DNA from: JAOUGY01 sp963825585
GTDB taxonomy: Bacteria; Actinomycetota; Acidimicrobiia; Spongiisociales; ZC4RG35
Reading direction: 5' to 3'
DNA length: 64,000 nucleotides
Assembly (NCBI GenBank): GCA_963825585.1
Contig: CAWGTX010000001.1
Span: 434,001-498,000 of the forward strand
Part shown: in pieces, positions 40,989 to 49,376 of the stretch
How the letters are laid out: each line of letters begins with the position of its first letter
Position numbering within the stretch: the stretch's first letter is position 1
Notes under the pieces: generated by a model
Told to the model about the DNA's origin: nothing
What the model saw: only the letters and a program-made list of their open reading frames with translations
Databases searched by the model: none
Made by a program: the position numbers and the translations under genes

Positions 40989-41785
40989 GGGGACGAGAAA
41001 CCATAGGACGTCAGAATGTCCTGTCCTTCCTGTGACAACACGAAATCCACGAAGGCGGCGGCGCCGTCCGGGTTGGGGGCCGCAGAGAGCACCGCAATCG
41101 GATACCTCGCCACGACGTTCACGTCGTCGGGTATGGCAACACCCTCGACCTCGCCCTCGGCCGACCTCACGTCGGTGACATAGGTGATTCCCGCATCGAG
41201 CTCGCCCGCTCCGATCTTGTGGACGAGGGCCCGGACGTCGGGTTCGTTGGTATCGACCGCCGGTGTGACCCCGGCCTTTGAGAGCGCTTCTCTTCCGAAG
41301 GATCCACAGGGGACGCCCTCGGCGCACAGGCCGATGAGGAGGGCGTCATCGGCGAGATCATCGAGCCCGGAGATCCCCGCCGGATTCCCGACCGGTACGG
41401 CGATCTGCAGGAGGTTGGTGACAAACACCTCCGGTTCCCCGGCCGCGCCGTCGGCCTCCACGATCTGGTCCATGTTCGAGGCATTGGCGGAGGCGAACAC
41501 GTCGGCCGGGGCGCCCTCCAGGATCTGCTCTCTGAGTGCAGAGCTGCCGGCGAAGTTCAACACGATGTCGACTTCAGGGTTGGCTGCCTCGAACGCGATT
41601 TCGATCTCGGCAAAGGCATCGGTCAACGAGGCTGCGGCCGAAACCAGCACCTCTCCGGTGACGTCGTCGCTTCGACCGCACCCGGAGAGCACCACCGCCG
41701 TGCTCAAGACTGCGACCCAAAGGCCGGCCTGCCCGCCTCGTCGAGCTCCGAACCGTGCCACCGGCCCACTCTGTCGTCGTCGCAT
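40985..41785 (-). CDS. modA: Molybdate-binding lipoprotein
   Basis: A 266-residue lipoprotein from ATG 41785 (GGAGG six bases upstream), preferred over the ATG at 41803. The lipobox is AVLSTAVVLSGCGRSDD. The mature part has VLVSAAASLTDAFAEIEIAF, then NFAGSSALREQILEGAPADV, FASANASNMDQIVEADGAAG, PDVRALVHKIGAGELDAGIT, YVTDVRSAEGEVEGVAIPDD and AAAFVDFVLSQEGQDILTSY, the complete ModA signature including the AASL and GSS oxyanion-binding segments. The two Cys in GLCAEGVPCG are an extra feature. It is the first gene of modABC. Confidence 0.95.
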   Translation of the reverse strand: MRRRQSGPVARFGARRGGQAGLWVAVLSTAVVLSGCGRSDDVTGEVLVSAAASLTDAFAEIEIAFEAANPEVDIVLNFAGSSALREQILEGAPADVFASANASNMDQIVEADGAAGEPEVFVTNLLQIAVPVGNPAGISGLDDLADDALLIGLCAEGVPCGSFGREALSKAGVTPAVDTNEPDVRALVHKIGAGELDAGITYVTDVRSAEGEVEGVAIPDDVNVVARYPIAVLSAAPNPDGAAAFVDFVLSQEGQDILTSYGFSSP

Positions 41786-41865
41786 TCGATCCTCCGGGTC
41801 CATGATCGTCCAGCCTCGGTCTCGCCGCCGGCGGTGCCTCGCCGGCCCGGTTTGGTCTCCTTGCG

Positions 41866-41886
41866 ACTAGTAACGATGAGACTAGT
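41866..41886. promoter_or_regulatory. Doubled ACTAGT palindrome between modA and padR
   Basis: Two self-palindromic ACTAGT hexamers (41866-41871 and 41881-41886) are separated by 9 bases (AACGATGAG) in the 144-bp gap between the divergent modA and PadR genes. Hexamer centres are 15 bp apart. ACTAGT is rare in a GC-rich genome, so the doubled site is a good operator candidate for PadR or an unseen Mo regulator. It does not resemble the E. coli ModE site. Confidence 0.5.
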
Positions 41887-41929
41887 GCGCGAGCGCGGTG
41901 CTGTGCAAGCAACGTGAGCGGTAACGTGG

Positions 41930-42442
41930 ATGGTGATGGACGAGCATGCCGTATCGCTCACCGAGATGGCCGTGTTGGGCGTGCTCGCCGAAGGTGCCAG
42001 CCACGGCTTCGCCATCGCCAGGGCGCTCGAGGCAGGCAGCGACATCGGCCGCATCCTCACGGTGCGACGACCGCTCGTCTACCGGGCGCTCGACCGTCTG
42101 GTCGAGCTCGGGATGGCCGAGCCCGTTCACACCGAACCGGGTTCCGCCGGGCCGCAACGGGTGGTGCACCGGATAACACGTTCGGGACGGACCCGACTAC
42201 GCCGTTGGCTGGCGCTACCCGTCGAGCACATCAGGGACATGCGGATCGAGTTCCTGCTCAAGGTGATGTTCCTCCACCGCGGTGGTGCGTCGGCGAAGGA
42301 ACTGGTCGACGCCCAGATGGCCTTGCTAGGTCCCACCGTCGATGCCCTGGAAGTCGTGGACGGCGATCACGTGGATTCGTGGCGCAGCCACAACGCCGCC
42401 GCGGCGATGTCGTTCCTCGAAGAGCTCTCCGGCCGGGGGTAG
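41930..42442 (+). CDS. PadR-family transcriptional regulator
   Basis: A ~170-residue regulator (ATG 41930, or the ATG at 41936). The winged-helix part is SLTEMAVLGVLAEGASHGFA, then IARALEAGSDIGRILTVRRP, LVYRALDRLVELGMAEPVHT and HRITRSGRTRLRRWLALPVE, a normal PadR/MarR-like HTH. The C-terminal helical dimerisation part (RDMRIEFLLKVMFLHRGGAS and following) is short. It is divergent from modABC and reads towards the ABC-2 exporter genes on the other strand. It could control either, or the doubled palindrome just upstream of its own start. Confidence 0.85.
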   Translation: MVMDEHAVSLTEMAVLGVLAEGASHGFAIARALEAGSDIGRILTVRRPLVYRALDRLVELGMAEPVHTEPGSAGPQRVVHRITRSGRTRLRRWLALPVEHIRDMRIEFLLKVMFLHRGGASAKELVDAQMALLGPTVDALEVVDGDHVDSWRSHNAAAAMSFLEELSGRG

Positions 42443-42445
42443 CTG

Positions 42446-43645
42446 TCAGTCGCCCGACGCCCGCAGGGCATCGCGGATCCTGACCTTTGCGCCGATCGAC
42501 AACACTGCCCCCCGGTAGACCCGCGCACCCAGTCGGATGGCGGCCAGGGTCGTCACGATCACCAGCGTCACTGCCAGCAGCACCTGCCATCCCGGGACGG
42601 TGCCTGTGGCCGCCCGCACCGGCATCACCACGGGGGCGGTGAAGGGGAACAGCGATCCGAGCACCGCCGCCAGGCCGTCGGGGTTCTCGATGGCAGTGAA
42701 ACTCACGAAGTACCCGGGCAGAAGCAGCATCACCGGGAGCAGGGCGACACCCTGGCTGTCCTCCTGGCGGGTGACGGTGGCGCCTAGCGCACCGTACAAC
42801 ACGGCGTACATCCCGAACCCGAGCAGGAACCAGAGGACGGTGCGGACCAGTATTCCCGTGCCCAGACGGGGGAGGTCGAGGCCGGGGAGGTCGACCATCA
42901 CGATGGCACCCACCAGCGCACCCCCGATGAGGATGAGCTGCACGAGGCCCAGCAGGCCGATCCCCACCACCTTGCCGGTCAGGAGGCGTTCGGCCTTCAT
43001 ACGCGAGAGCACCACCTCGACGACCCGGCTCTGCTTCTCCTCCATCACCCCCATCAGGATGAACTGGCCGAAGATCAGGATCGCCATGTACATGAGGATG
43101 GCCCCGAACTGGGCACCGATGCTCCTGGCGAGTGCGTCTTCGTCCGGCGGCGCCAGCACGATGGTCTCCACGCCGGCGGGAGCCACGATCGACTCTGCGT
43201 CCGACGCCGAGATCCCCAGCTCCCCGATCGCTCGGTCGCGAGCGAGTTGGCGGACCGCTGTGTCCACCACCGCCACGAGGCGGTCATCCACCCGTTCCGC
43301 GAACTCGATCGTCGCTCCGTCGATCGCAGCTCCGTCGATCACGAGGGCGTCCAGCTCATCGGTGCGGAGCGCATCCTCCGCAGCAGTGCGGTCGGTCATC
43401 GCCCGGATCTCGGTGGAGACTCCGAAGGCAGTCGAGACGGCGGCGATGTGTTCGTCGAGACCGACAGAATCCCCGACGATTCCCACCATCTCGGCAGCGG
43501 GATCTCCGATCTCGGAGGCCATCAGCGGCACCAATCCGAAGATCGCCGCCACCGTCAGCAGCGTGGTGATGAGAAAAGCCCTGCTGCGGGCACGCTGGAC
43601 GAAGTCTCGTCGGGCTACCTCGTAGATCTGTCGTAGCGCGCTCAT
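42446..43645 (-). CDS. ABC-2 type transporter permease (NatB-like)
   Basis: A 399-residue permease. N-terminal helix after a basic start (RRDFVQRARSRAFLITTLLT, VAAIFGLVPLMASEIGD), a large external domain (~45-185), then five or six helices: ILMYMAILIFGQFILMGVME, GIGLLGLVQLILIGGALVGA, TVLWFLLGFGMYAVLYGALG, LLPVMLLLPGYFVSFTAIEN and VLLAVTLVIVTTLAAIRLGA. The EEKQSRVVEVVLSRMKAERL segment with LTGKVVG is the hallmark of NatB/YhaP-type exporters. It is coupled by an ATGA overlap to the ATPase gene. These systems export Na+ or drug-like molecules. The real cargo is unknown. Confidence 0.92.
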   Translation of the reverse strand: MSALRQIYEVARRDFVQRARSRAFLITTLLTVAAIFGLVPLMASEIGDPAAEMVGIVGDSVGLDEHIAAVSTAFGVSTEIRAMTDRTAAEDALRTDELDALVIDGAAIDGATIEFAERVDDRLVAVVDTAVRQLARDRAIGELGISASDAESIVAPAGVETIVLAPPDEDALARSIGAQFGAILMYMAILIFGQFILMGVMEEKQSRVVEVVLSRMKAERLLTGKVVGIGLLGLVQLILIGGALVGAIVMVDLPGLDLPRLGTGILVRTVLWFLLGFGMYAVLYGALGATVTRQEDSQGVALLPVMLLLPGYFVSFTAIENPDGLAAVLGSLFPFTAPVVMPVRAATGTVPGWQVLLAVTLVIVTTLAAIRLGARVYRGAVLSIGAKVRIRDALRASGD

Positions 43646-44547
43646 CGCCCGACCGCCTCACGGAACAGATCCGACAGGCTCGGAGGCTCGAAGACCACGC
43701 GCGACACCCGCCCATGGGCCGCCGCTGCCCCGATCAGCGCGTCCAGGTCCACATCCGAGGTCACCAGCTGGCGCACCCGTCCGTTGTGTGGCTCGATAGG
43801 GTCATTGGCCCCGGTGGGCCTCCATGGGTGATCGTCGACGTCGATCTCGAGGTGGCGCACCTTCGATGCCGAGCGGAGGTGGGCGAGTTCGCCGGCCAGC
43901 ACCACGACGCCATGCTCGACCACCACCACGTCCTGGCACACGTCCTCCACCAGATCGAGCTGGTGGCTCGAGAACAACACCGCCGTACCCGCCTCGGACA
44001 ACCCGGTGAGGATCTCCGACATCGTCTCGACGCCGAGCGGGTCGAGACCGGCGAACGGCTCGTCGAGCACCGCCAGCCTGGGGCGATGGATCAGCGCCGC
44101 CGCCAACTGGACGCGTTGCTGGTTTCCGTGTGAGAGCTGTTCCAGTCTGGAGTCGGTCCGCTCGGCCAGACCCAGTCGCTCGAGCCAGCGTTGGGACTCG
44201 CTTCTGGCGTCGCTAGGCGCCATGCCCGACAATCGGCCGAAGTAGGCGAGCTGCTCGCCGATCCTCATCCTCGGGTACAGCCCCCGTTCTTCTGGCATGT
44301 ATCCAAAGGTCAGGCGGGTCGCCTCGTCGACCAGTCGTCCGCCCCACGCCACCGACCCTGCATCCGGCGTGAGCAGTCCGAGCACGCACCGCATCGCCGT
44401 GGTCTTGCCGGCGCCGTTCGGCCCCAGAAAGCCGACGATACGTCCCGGTTCGACTGCGAAAGACAATCCGGCCAGCGCGGTCACACCGGCGAACGACTTG
44501 GCGAGGCCGGTCACTTCCAGGGTTTCCGCATGGTTCCCTGCGGTCAT
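43642..44547 (-). CDS. ABC transporter ATP-binding protein (NatA-like)
   Basis: A 301-residue ATPase: EVTGLAKSFAGVTALAGLSF, Walker A FLGPNGAGKTTAMRCVLGLL, FGYMPEERGLYPRMRIGEQL (the YMPEERGLY Q-loop region typical of NatA/YhaQ), signature LSHGNQQRVQLAAALIHRPR, Walker B LAVLDEPFAGLDPLGVETMS and H-loop LFSSHQLDLVEDVC. Its C-terminal ~80 residues (SKVRHLEIDVDDHPWRPTGA, HGRVSRVVFEPPSLSDLFRE) are the usual regulatory extension. The signature is LSHGN rather than LSGGQ, as in relatives. It forms an exporter with the downstream permease. Confidence 0.94.
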   Translation of the reverse strand: MTAGNHAETLEVTGLAKSFAGVTALAGLSFAVEPGRIVGFLGPNGAGKTTAMRCVLGLLTPDAGSVAWGGRLVDEATRLTFGYMPEERGLYPRMRIGEQLAYFGRLSGMAPSDARSESQRWLERLGLAERTDSRLEQLSHGNQQRVQLAAALIHRPRLAVLDEPFAGLDPLGVETMSEILTGLSEAGTAVLFSSHQLDLVEDVCQDVVVVEHGVVVLAGELAHLRSASKVRHLEIDVDDHPWRPTGANDPIEPHNGRVRQLVTSDVDLDALIGAAAAHGRVSRVVFEPPSLSDLFREAVGR

Positions 44548-44750
44548 TTCTCATCCTCGGCGCCTCGATCACCTTACGACCGCTCTGGGTCGCTGTTCCA
44601 GGGTCGTTTGACGGGGACGAGCGCGGGTTGTTCTCGCTGTGGCGGATACGCTTCGCCGGTCCGAACAAACAACCTCGGGCCGGGGCCAACACCCCTAGCG
44701 GGCTTGCGAGCGACTGCCGTACGTTGGTCACCTACCCGTTGGAGGAACAC

Positions 44751-46526
44751 ATGCAGACCCATGCTCAACCAGGTGCCGTCGCCGTCGACCCATCGGAGAA
44801 TCTCACCACCGCCCTGTGGGATGCGGAGCGGTCCCATCCGGATCTGGCGATCATGGCCCACCGGGTGGACGACGCCTTCGTCGACATCGGCTTCGCCGAG
44901 GTGGCCCAACGGGTGCGGCGCATCGCCGCCGGCCTGATGGCGCTCGGTGTGGAGCCTGGTGACCGCGTGGCCCTGTTCTCGCCCACCCGGATCGAGTTCA
45001 CGCTGATCGACTACGCCGTGTGGGCGGCGGGCGCGGCAACGGTGACGATCTACGAGACGTCGGCGCCCGAGCAGGTCGGCTGGATCGTCGGCGACTCCGG
45101 CGCCCGGGTGATCGTGTGCGCCGACGCCAATCTGGAGTCGGTGTACCGGGCCGGCGGAGCAGCATGTGACCACGTGATCACACTGGAAACCGGGGGCATG
45201 GATCAACTCCTGGCGGCGGGAGCGGTGGTGGCGGACGAGAAAGTCATGCAGCGGGCCCGCTCTGTGACCGGGACGGATCTGGCGTCACTCGTCTACACGT
45301 CAGGCACCACCGGGATGCCCAAGGGGTGCGAGTTGACGGTCGGGTCGTTCGTGTGGGAGAGCCGCCAGGTGGCCGCCGAGATCGGCGACGTGCTCCACGA
45401 GGGTGCCGTAACTCTCATGTTCCTTCCACTCGCTCACATCTTCGCCCGCGTGGCACAGGTCGCATCGCTGATGAACCGTTCCAAGATCGCCTACTCGACC
45501 GGCATCCCCAACCTGATGGAGGAGCTGGCAATCGTGCAACCAACCTGGTTGTTCTCGGTACCGAGGGTGTTCGAAAAGGTCTACAACTCGGCGCGCTCCA
45601 AGGCCGAGACAGAGGGCAAGGTCCGAATCTTCGATGTGGCTGCCAGGGTGGCCGGTGACTACTCACGAGGGTTGGAGACAGGACGGGTGGGGCTGGGGAC
45701 CCGCATCGGTCACGCCATCTTCGATCGGTTGGTGTATGCCAAGGTCCGCAAGGCCCTGGGCGGCCGCCTCCGCTACGCCGTGAGCGGCGGTGCGGCGCTC
45801 GGCGAGCGACTTGGGCACTTCTTCAACGGCATCGGGATCACGGTGTTGGAAGGCTACGGGCTCACCGAAAACGTGGCGGTGGCGGCGTTCAACCGGCCCG
45901 GATCCGTGCGGATCGGCACCGTGGGCCGGCCGGTGGCGGGCACCACGATCGGTATCGCCGACGACGGCGAGATCCTGTTGGCCGGGCCACACGTGTTCCG
46001 TGGCTACTGGAACAATCCTGACGCCACCGTCGACGCCATCGACCCTGAAGGCTGGTTCCACACGGGCGACATCGGAACCATCGACGAGTCTGGATACCTG
46101 CGCATCACCGGTCGGAAGAAGGAGCTGTTGGTGACCGCCGGGGGCAAGAACGTCGCTCCTGCTCCGCTGGAGGATCGGCTCCGGGCCCATCCGCTTCTCA
46201 GTCAGGTGATGGTGGTGGGCGACGCCAAGCCCTATGTCGGGGCCCTGGTCACGCTCGATCCGGAGCAGGCCGCCATGTGGGCGGCGGCGCACGGCAAGTC
46301 CTGGTCGCTGGAAGCACTCCCGGACGATGCCGATCTGATCGCCGAGATCCAGTTGGCCGTGGACGATGTGAACGCATCGGTCTCCAAGGCCGAGTCGATC
46401 CGACGCTTCGTGATCCTCGGTTCCGACTTCACGATCGAGGACGGGGAGATGACCCCCACGCTCAAGGTGCGCCGCAATGTTGTGACCGAGCACTTCGCCG
46501 ATCAGATCGAGCGACTGTATGCCTGA
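44751..46526 (+). CDS. Long-chain acyl-CoA synthetase (AMP-forming)
   Basis: A 591-residue adenylate-forming enzyme. ATG 44751 follows GGAGGA. Motifs: LASLVYTSGTTGMPKGCELT (P-loop A3), LMFLPLAHIFARVAQVASLM, RLRYAVSGGAALGERLGHFF, GITVLEGYGLTENVAVAAFN (A5), VGRPVAGTTIGIADDGEILL, EGWFHTGDIGTIDESGYLRI (A7), TGRKKELLVTAGGKNVAPAP (A8) and TPTLKVRRNVVTEHFADQIE with the catalytic Lys. This is the FadD15-like group of long-chain fatty-acid CoA ligases. It activates fatty acids with ATP and CoA for beta-oxidation or lipid synthesis. No signal peptide. A heptamer element follows its stop. Confidence 0.94.
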   Translation: MQTHAQPGAVAVDPSENLTTALWDAERSHPDLAIMAHRVDDAFVDIGFAEVAQRVRRIAAGLMALGVEPGDRVALFSPTRIEFTLIDYAVWAAGAATVTIYETSAPEQVGWIVGDSGARVIVCADANLESVYRAGGAACDHVITLETGGMDQLLAAGAVVADEKVMQRARSVTGTDLASLVYTSGTTGMPKGCELTVGSFVWESRQVAAEIGDVLHEGAVTLMFLPLAHIFARVAQVASLMNRSKIAYSTGIPNLMEELAIVQPTWLFSVPRVFEKVYNSARSKAETEGKVRIFDVAARVAGDYSRGLETGRVGLGTRIGHAIFDRLVYAKVRKALGGRLRYAVSGGAALGERLGHFFNGIGITVLEGYGLTENVAVAAFNRPGSVRIGTVGRPVAGTTIGIADDGEILLAGPHVFRGYWNNPDATVDAIDPEGWFHTGDIGTIDESGYLRITGRKKELLVTAGGKNVAPAPLEDRLRAHPLLSQVMVVGDAKPYVGALVTLDPEQAAMWAAAHGKSWSLEALPDDADLIAEIQLAVDDVNASVSKAESIRRFVILGSDFTIEDGEMTPTLKVRRNVVTEHFADQIERLYA

Positions 46527-46564
46527 TGAGGTCGCGCGGATAGGGAGTCGGGCGGCGGTGACGG

Positions 46565-46628
46565 GCGACGAGCGACGAGCGACGAGCGACGAGCGACGAG
46601 CCAGAATGACTCGTTGACCTGTTGACCT
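46565..46628. repeat. Five GCGACGA heptamers plus core and doubled octamer
   Basis: Five perfect 7-bp units GCGACGA (46565-46599), then the core GCCAGAATGACTCG identical to the 29.3-kb element, then the octamer GTTGACCT twice (46613-46628), which ties the 8-bp family at 7.6 and 21.3 kb to the 7-bp family. It lies between the convergent acyl-CoA synthetase and chromate transporter genes. Confidence 0.88.
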
Positions 46629-46640
46629 CGATGGGCATGA

Positions 46641-47777
46641 TCAACCGCTCAGCAGGCCGACGACGCCGCCGGCAGCGATCAACCAGGCCGAGTTGATGGG
46701 TGTGCGGAGCAGCACCACCAGGGACACCGCTGCCAGCGTGATCGTCACAGGGCCGGTGAGGGCCGCCCCGGCCAGCTCGACCAGGACGCCTGCCATGAGC
46801 CCGATGGCGGAGGCGTTCACCCCGTCGAGCAGTGACGCGCTCCAGCTCCAGCGGCGGACATGGGGCAGCACTCTCGTGAGCGCGGCGACGAACACGAACC
46901 CGGGGACGAAGATGCCGATCGTGGCGAGCACGGCCCCGGGAAAGCCCGCTAGCAGGTAGCCCACGAAGGTGGCCGTGGTGAACACCGGCCCTGGTGTGAA
47001 CTGGCCGATGGCCACGGCGTCGAGCAACTCCTGGTCGGTGAGCACACCCAGGCGGTCGACGAAGTCGGCCCGCAGGAAGGCGAGCAGCACGTAGCCGCTC
47101 CCGTAGAGAACCGCTCCGATCTTGAGGAACGTGGCGAACAGACGTCCCAGTTCGAGGCCGTTCCCCGTCACCGCTTCCGCCGCCAGCGACGGAACCACGA
47201 GTGGCGGCAGGATGAGGATCCGGTTCCACCGGGCCGATCGTGCCTGGCGGTCGATGAACACCACGGCGGCGCCCCCGAACAGGATTGCGATCTCGTTGAA
47301 GCCGGCGAGATAGGTGGCGGCGGCGGCGAGTGCCACCACGACCGGGAGGGAGCGACGCAGCGTGGACGAGCCGAGTCGGATCACCGCGGTCGCGACGATG
47401 GCCGCCACCACCGGCTTGATCCCGTCCAGGAGAGCTTCACCGGTTGGGGTTGTGCCGTATTCGACGTAGGCGACCGCCAAGCCCGCCACCATGAGGGCAG
47501 CCGGCAGGATGAACGAGGCTCCGGCCAGTATCAACCCCCGCCAGCCGGCGCGGTGGTGGCCGACATGCATCGTCATTTCGGTGGAGTTGGGACCGGGGAT
47601 CAGGTTGGTGGCCCCGATCAGGTCGACGAACTGGTCGTTGGTCATCCACTGGCGCTGTTCCACCACCTCCCGGTGCATCATGGCGATGTGGGCAGCAGGC
47701 CCCCCGAATGCGGTCACCCCCAACCGGGTGAACATGCGGGCGAGTTCCACGAGGCGATTGGGGTGTGCGTCCGCCAC
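46641..47777 (-). CDS. chrA: Chromate transporter (CHR family, two-domain)
   Basis: A ~378-residue membrane protein from GTG 47777. The first CHR half has FTRLGVTAFGGPAAHIAMMH, then WMTNDQFVDLIGATNLIPGP, NSTEMTMHVGHHRAGWRGLI, and the second half has FATFLKIGAVLYGSGYVLLA, FLRADFVDRLGVLTDQELLD and AVAIGQFTPGPVFTTATFVG. The FGGP and TPGP/PGPN motifs in both halves are diagnostic. About ten helices are present. ChrA-type proteins export chromate, and some members may carry other oxyanions. It lies 8 bp after the MFS stop, so they may share a transcript. A long frame open upstream is antisense and rejected. Confidence 0.93.
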   Translation of the reverse strand: MADAHPNRLVELARMFTRLGVTAFGGPAAHIAMMHREVVEQRQWMTNDQFVDLIGATNLIPGPNSTEMTMHVGHHRAGWRGLILAGASFILPAALMVAGLAVAYVEYGTTPTGEALLDGIKPVVAAIVATAVIRLGSSTLRRSLPVVVALAAAATYLAGFNEIAILFGGAAVVFIDRQARSARWNRILILPPLVVPSLAAEAVTGNGLELGRLFATFLKIGAVLYGSGYVLLAFLRADFVDRLGVLTDQELLDAVAIGQFTPGPVFTTATFVGYLLAGFPGAVLATIGIFVPGFVFVAALTRVLPHVRRWSWSASLLDGVNASAIGLMAGVLVELAGAALTGPVTITLAAVSLVVLLRTPINSAWLIAAGGVVGLLSG

Positions 47778-47785
47778 GGACCCTC

Positions 47786-49057
47786 TCAGGGAGCTTCGGC
47801 GACTTCCGTTCCGATTGTGCCATCGTCGCCGATGTCCATGTACGCGTCCAGCTCGGGGATCTTCTTGGCGATGAACAGGGCGCCGAAGATGACGGCGATA
47901 CCCCCCGACACCACCGAAACGGGGGAGTTGATCAGTGACGCCATCGTCCCGGCACGGAAGTCGCCGAGACGGGGCCCGCCGCTCGAGACACCCACATGAA
48001 TCGAACTGAGCCGGCCTCTCAGGTTGTCTGGCACCGCCAGCTGGAGGATGGTGTTGCGGAAGACTGCCGAGATCACGTCGGCGCCCCCGCCGATGGCCAG
48101 GAAGGCGAGGGCGAGCGGCAGGGATCGACTCAGGCCGAAGGCCGCCACGCTCGCCCCCCACACGATCACGGCGATGATGACCGCCCTGCCCTGCCTCCGC
48201 ACCGATCCCACCCATCCCGAAGTGAGGGCGGCGGCGAGTGCGCCCGCTCCCGGAGCGGCATAGAGGAGGCCGACCGTGGAGGCGTCGCCGCCCAGAACCA
48301 CGGTCCCGATGGCCGGGAACAGCGCAGTGGGCATACCCAGCACCATGGCGTTGATGTCCATGTAGAAGTTGGCCTGGAGGAGCTTGCGGTGACGGAGGAA
48401 GACCCACCCCTCCTTGATCGACTCCCACCCGAATTGGCGTGAGCCACCCTCGGCCGGCCGGCGCGAGATCTTGAACATCAGCATCGCCCCGATTCCGAAA
48501 GCGACCGCTTCGATCACGAAGGTCGCGGTGAATCCGGCGGTGGCGATGATGGCGCCACCGATTGCCGGGCCCACCATCTTGGAGACGTTTTCGAGCGTCT
48601 GGGTGAGGGCGGTGGCCGAAGGGAGCAGCTTGCGGCCGACGATCCCCGCGACCAGGGCCGATCGGGTCGGGTAGTCGAGCGTGGCCAGTCCGGCGTTGAG
48701 CGCACTGAGAACGAAGATCGCCCAAACCGAGGGGGTGTCGAGGGCGGCGTTGAAGGCGAGCCCGCCCGCCGTTGCAGCGGTGGCCCCCTGGGCGATGATG
48801 AGGAGGGTTCGTCTGTCCATGGCGTCGACGACCGCCCCGCCGACCCCTGACGCCAGCAGCAACGGGCCCAGTTGGATGAGCCCGAGCAAACCGACCAGGA
48901 AGGTGGAGCCGGTGATCTCGAACACCTGGAACGGAACGGCGACCACCGTGAGCTGGCGACCGATCCCCGCCAGGGCAAGACCTGCGTACAGCCAGCGGAA
49001 CTCCCCGTTCTCACGCAGCGGCGTCACATCGACGACGAACTTGGGACGACCGGCCAT
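47786..49057 (-). CDS. MFS transporter (EntS/MFS_3-like)
   Basis: A ~423-residue permease with 12 predicted helices, from ATG 49057 (a GTG six bases upstream is possible). It begins LRENGEFRWLYAGLALAGIG, RQLTVVAVPFQVFEITGSTF, LVGLLGLIQLGPLLLASGVG, GAVVDAMDRRTLLIIAQGAT, and has LDYPTRSALVAGIVGRKLLP, ATALTQTLENVSKMVGPAIG and LRGRLSSIHVGVSSGGPRLG. These match the MFS_3 group that includes the enterobactin exporter EntS and macrolide pumps. The substrate is unknown. The chromate-transporter gene follows. Confidence 0.93.
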   Translation of the reverse strand: MAGRPKFVVDVTPLRENGEFRWLYAGLALAGIGRQLTVVAVPFQVFEITGSTFLVGLLGLIQLGPLLLASGVGGAVVDAMDRRTLLIIAQGATAATAGGLAFNAALDTPSVWAIFVLSALNAGLATLDYPTRSALVAGIVGRKLLPSATALTQTLENVSKMVGPAIGGAIIATAGFTATFVIEAVAFGIGAMLMFKISRRPAEGGSRQFGWESIKEGWVFLRHRKLLQANFYMDINAMVLGMPTALFPAIGTVVLGGDASTVGLLYAAPGAGALAAALTSGWVGSVRRQGRAVIIAVIVWGASVAAFGLSRSLPLALAFLAIGGGADVISAVFRNTILQLAVPDNLRGRLSSIHVGVSSGGPRLGDFRAGTMASLINSPVSVVSGGIAVIFGALFIAKKIPELDAYMDIGDDGTIGTEVAEAP

Positions 49058-49095
49058 GCACACCTACTCGGGAGAACCAAAGCAAGCTACCAGCT

Positions 49096-49189
49096 CTGCA
49101 TTGTGCAGAATGCAGGATGAGCGAGCGAAGAGCTACGAGGTACGAGCTACGAGAGCAGCTTTGTCCCCCTCGAGCCTGCGAGAGGGGGA
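49096..49189. repeat. Palindrome, heptamer array and REP-like hairpin
   Basis: CTGCATT-gtgcag-AATGCAG (49096-49115) contains the CAGAATGC core, then CTACGAG, GTACGAG, CTACGAG heptamers (49133-49153), then a hairpin TCCCCCTC-N10-GAGGGGGA (49164-49189). The rest of the gap to 49376 is GC-rich without a gene. The CCCCCTC...GAGGGGG block plus the CGGCGAAGCGCCG palindrome nearby resembles REP-type elements. Confidence 0.75.
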
Positions 49190-49376
49190 AGGGTCCGCCC
49201 GGCGAAGCGCCGGAGCGAGGAACGAGTGGGGTAAGGGGGGCCTATGCCGCGCGATCTTGAAAGCGCGCTCCCAGGCGGTCGCGCGGGCTGACGGCGCGTT
49301 CCGGACCGCGCTGGTCGTCTCCGACCACACCACCATCACGCCGTCGAGGTCATCCAGTCAGCGGGGCGAACCGACG

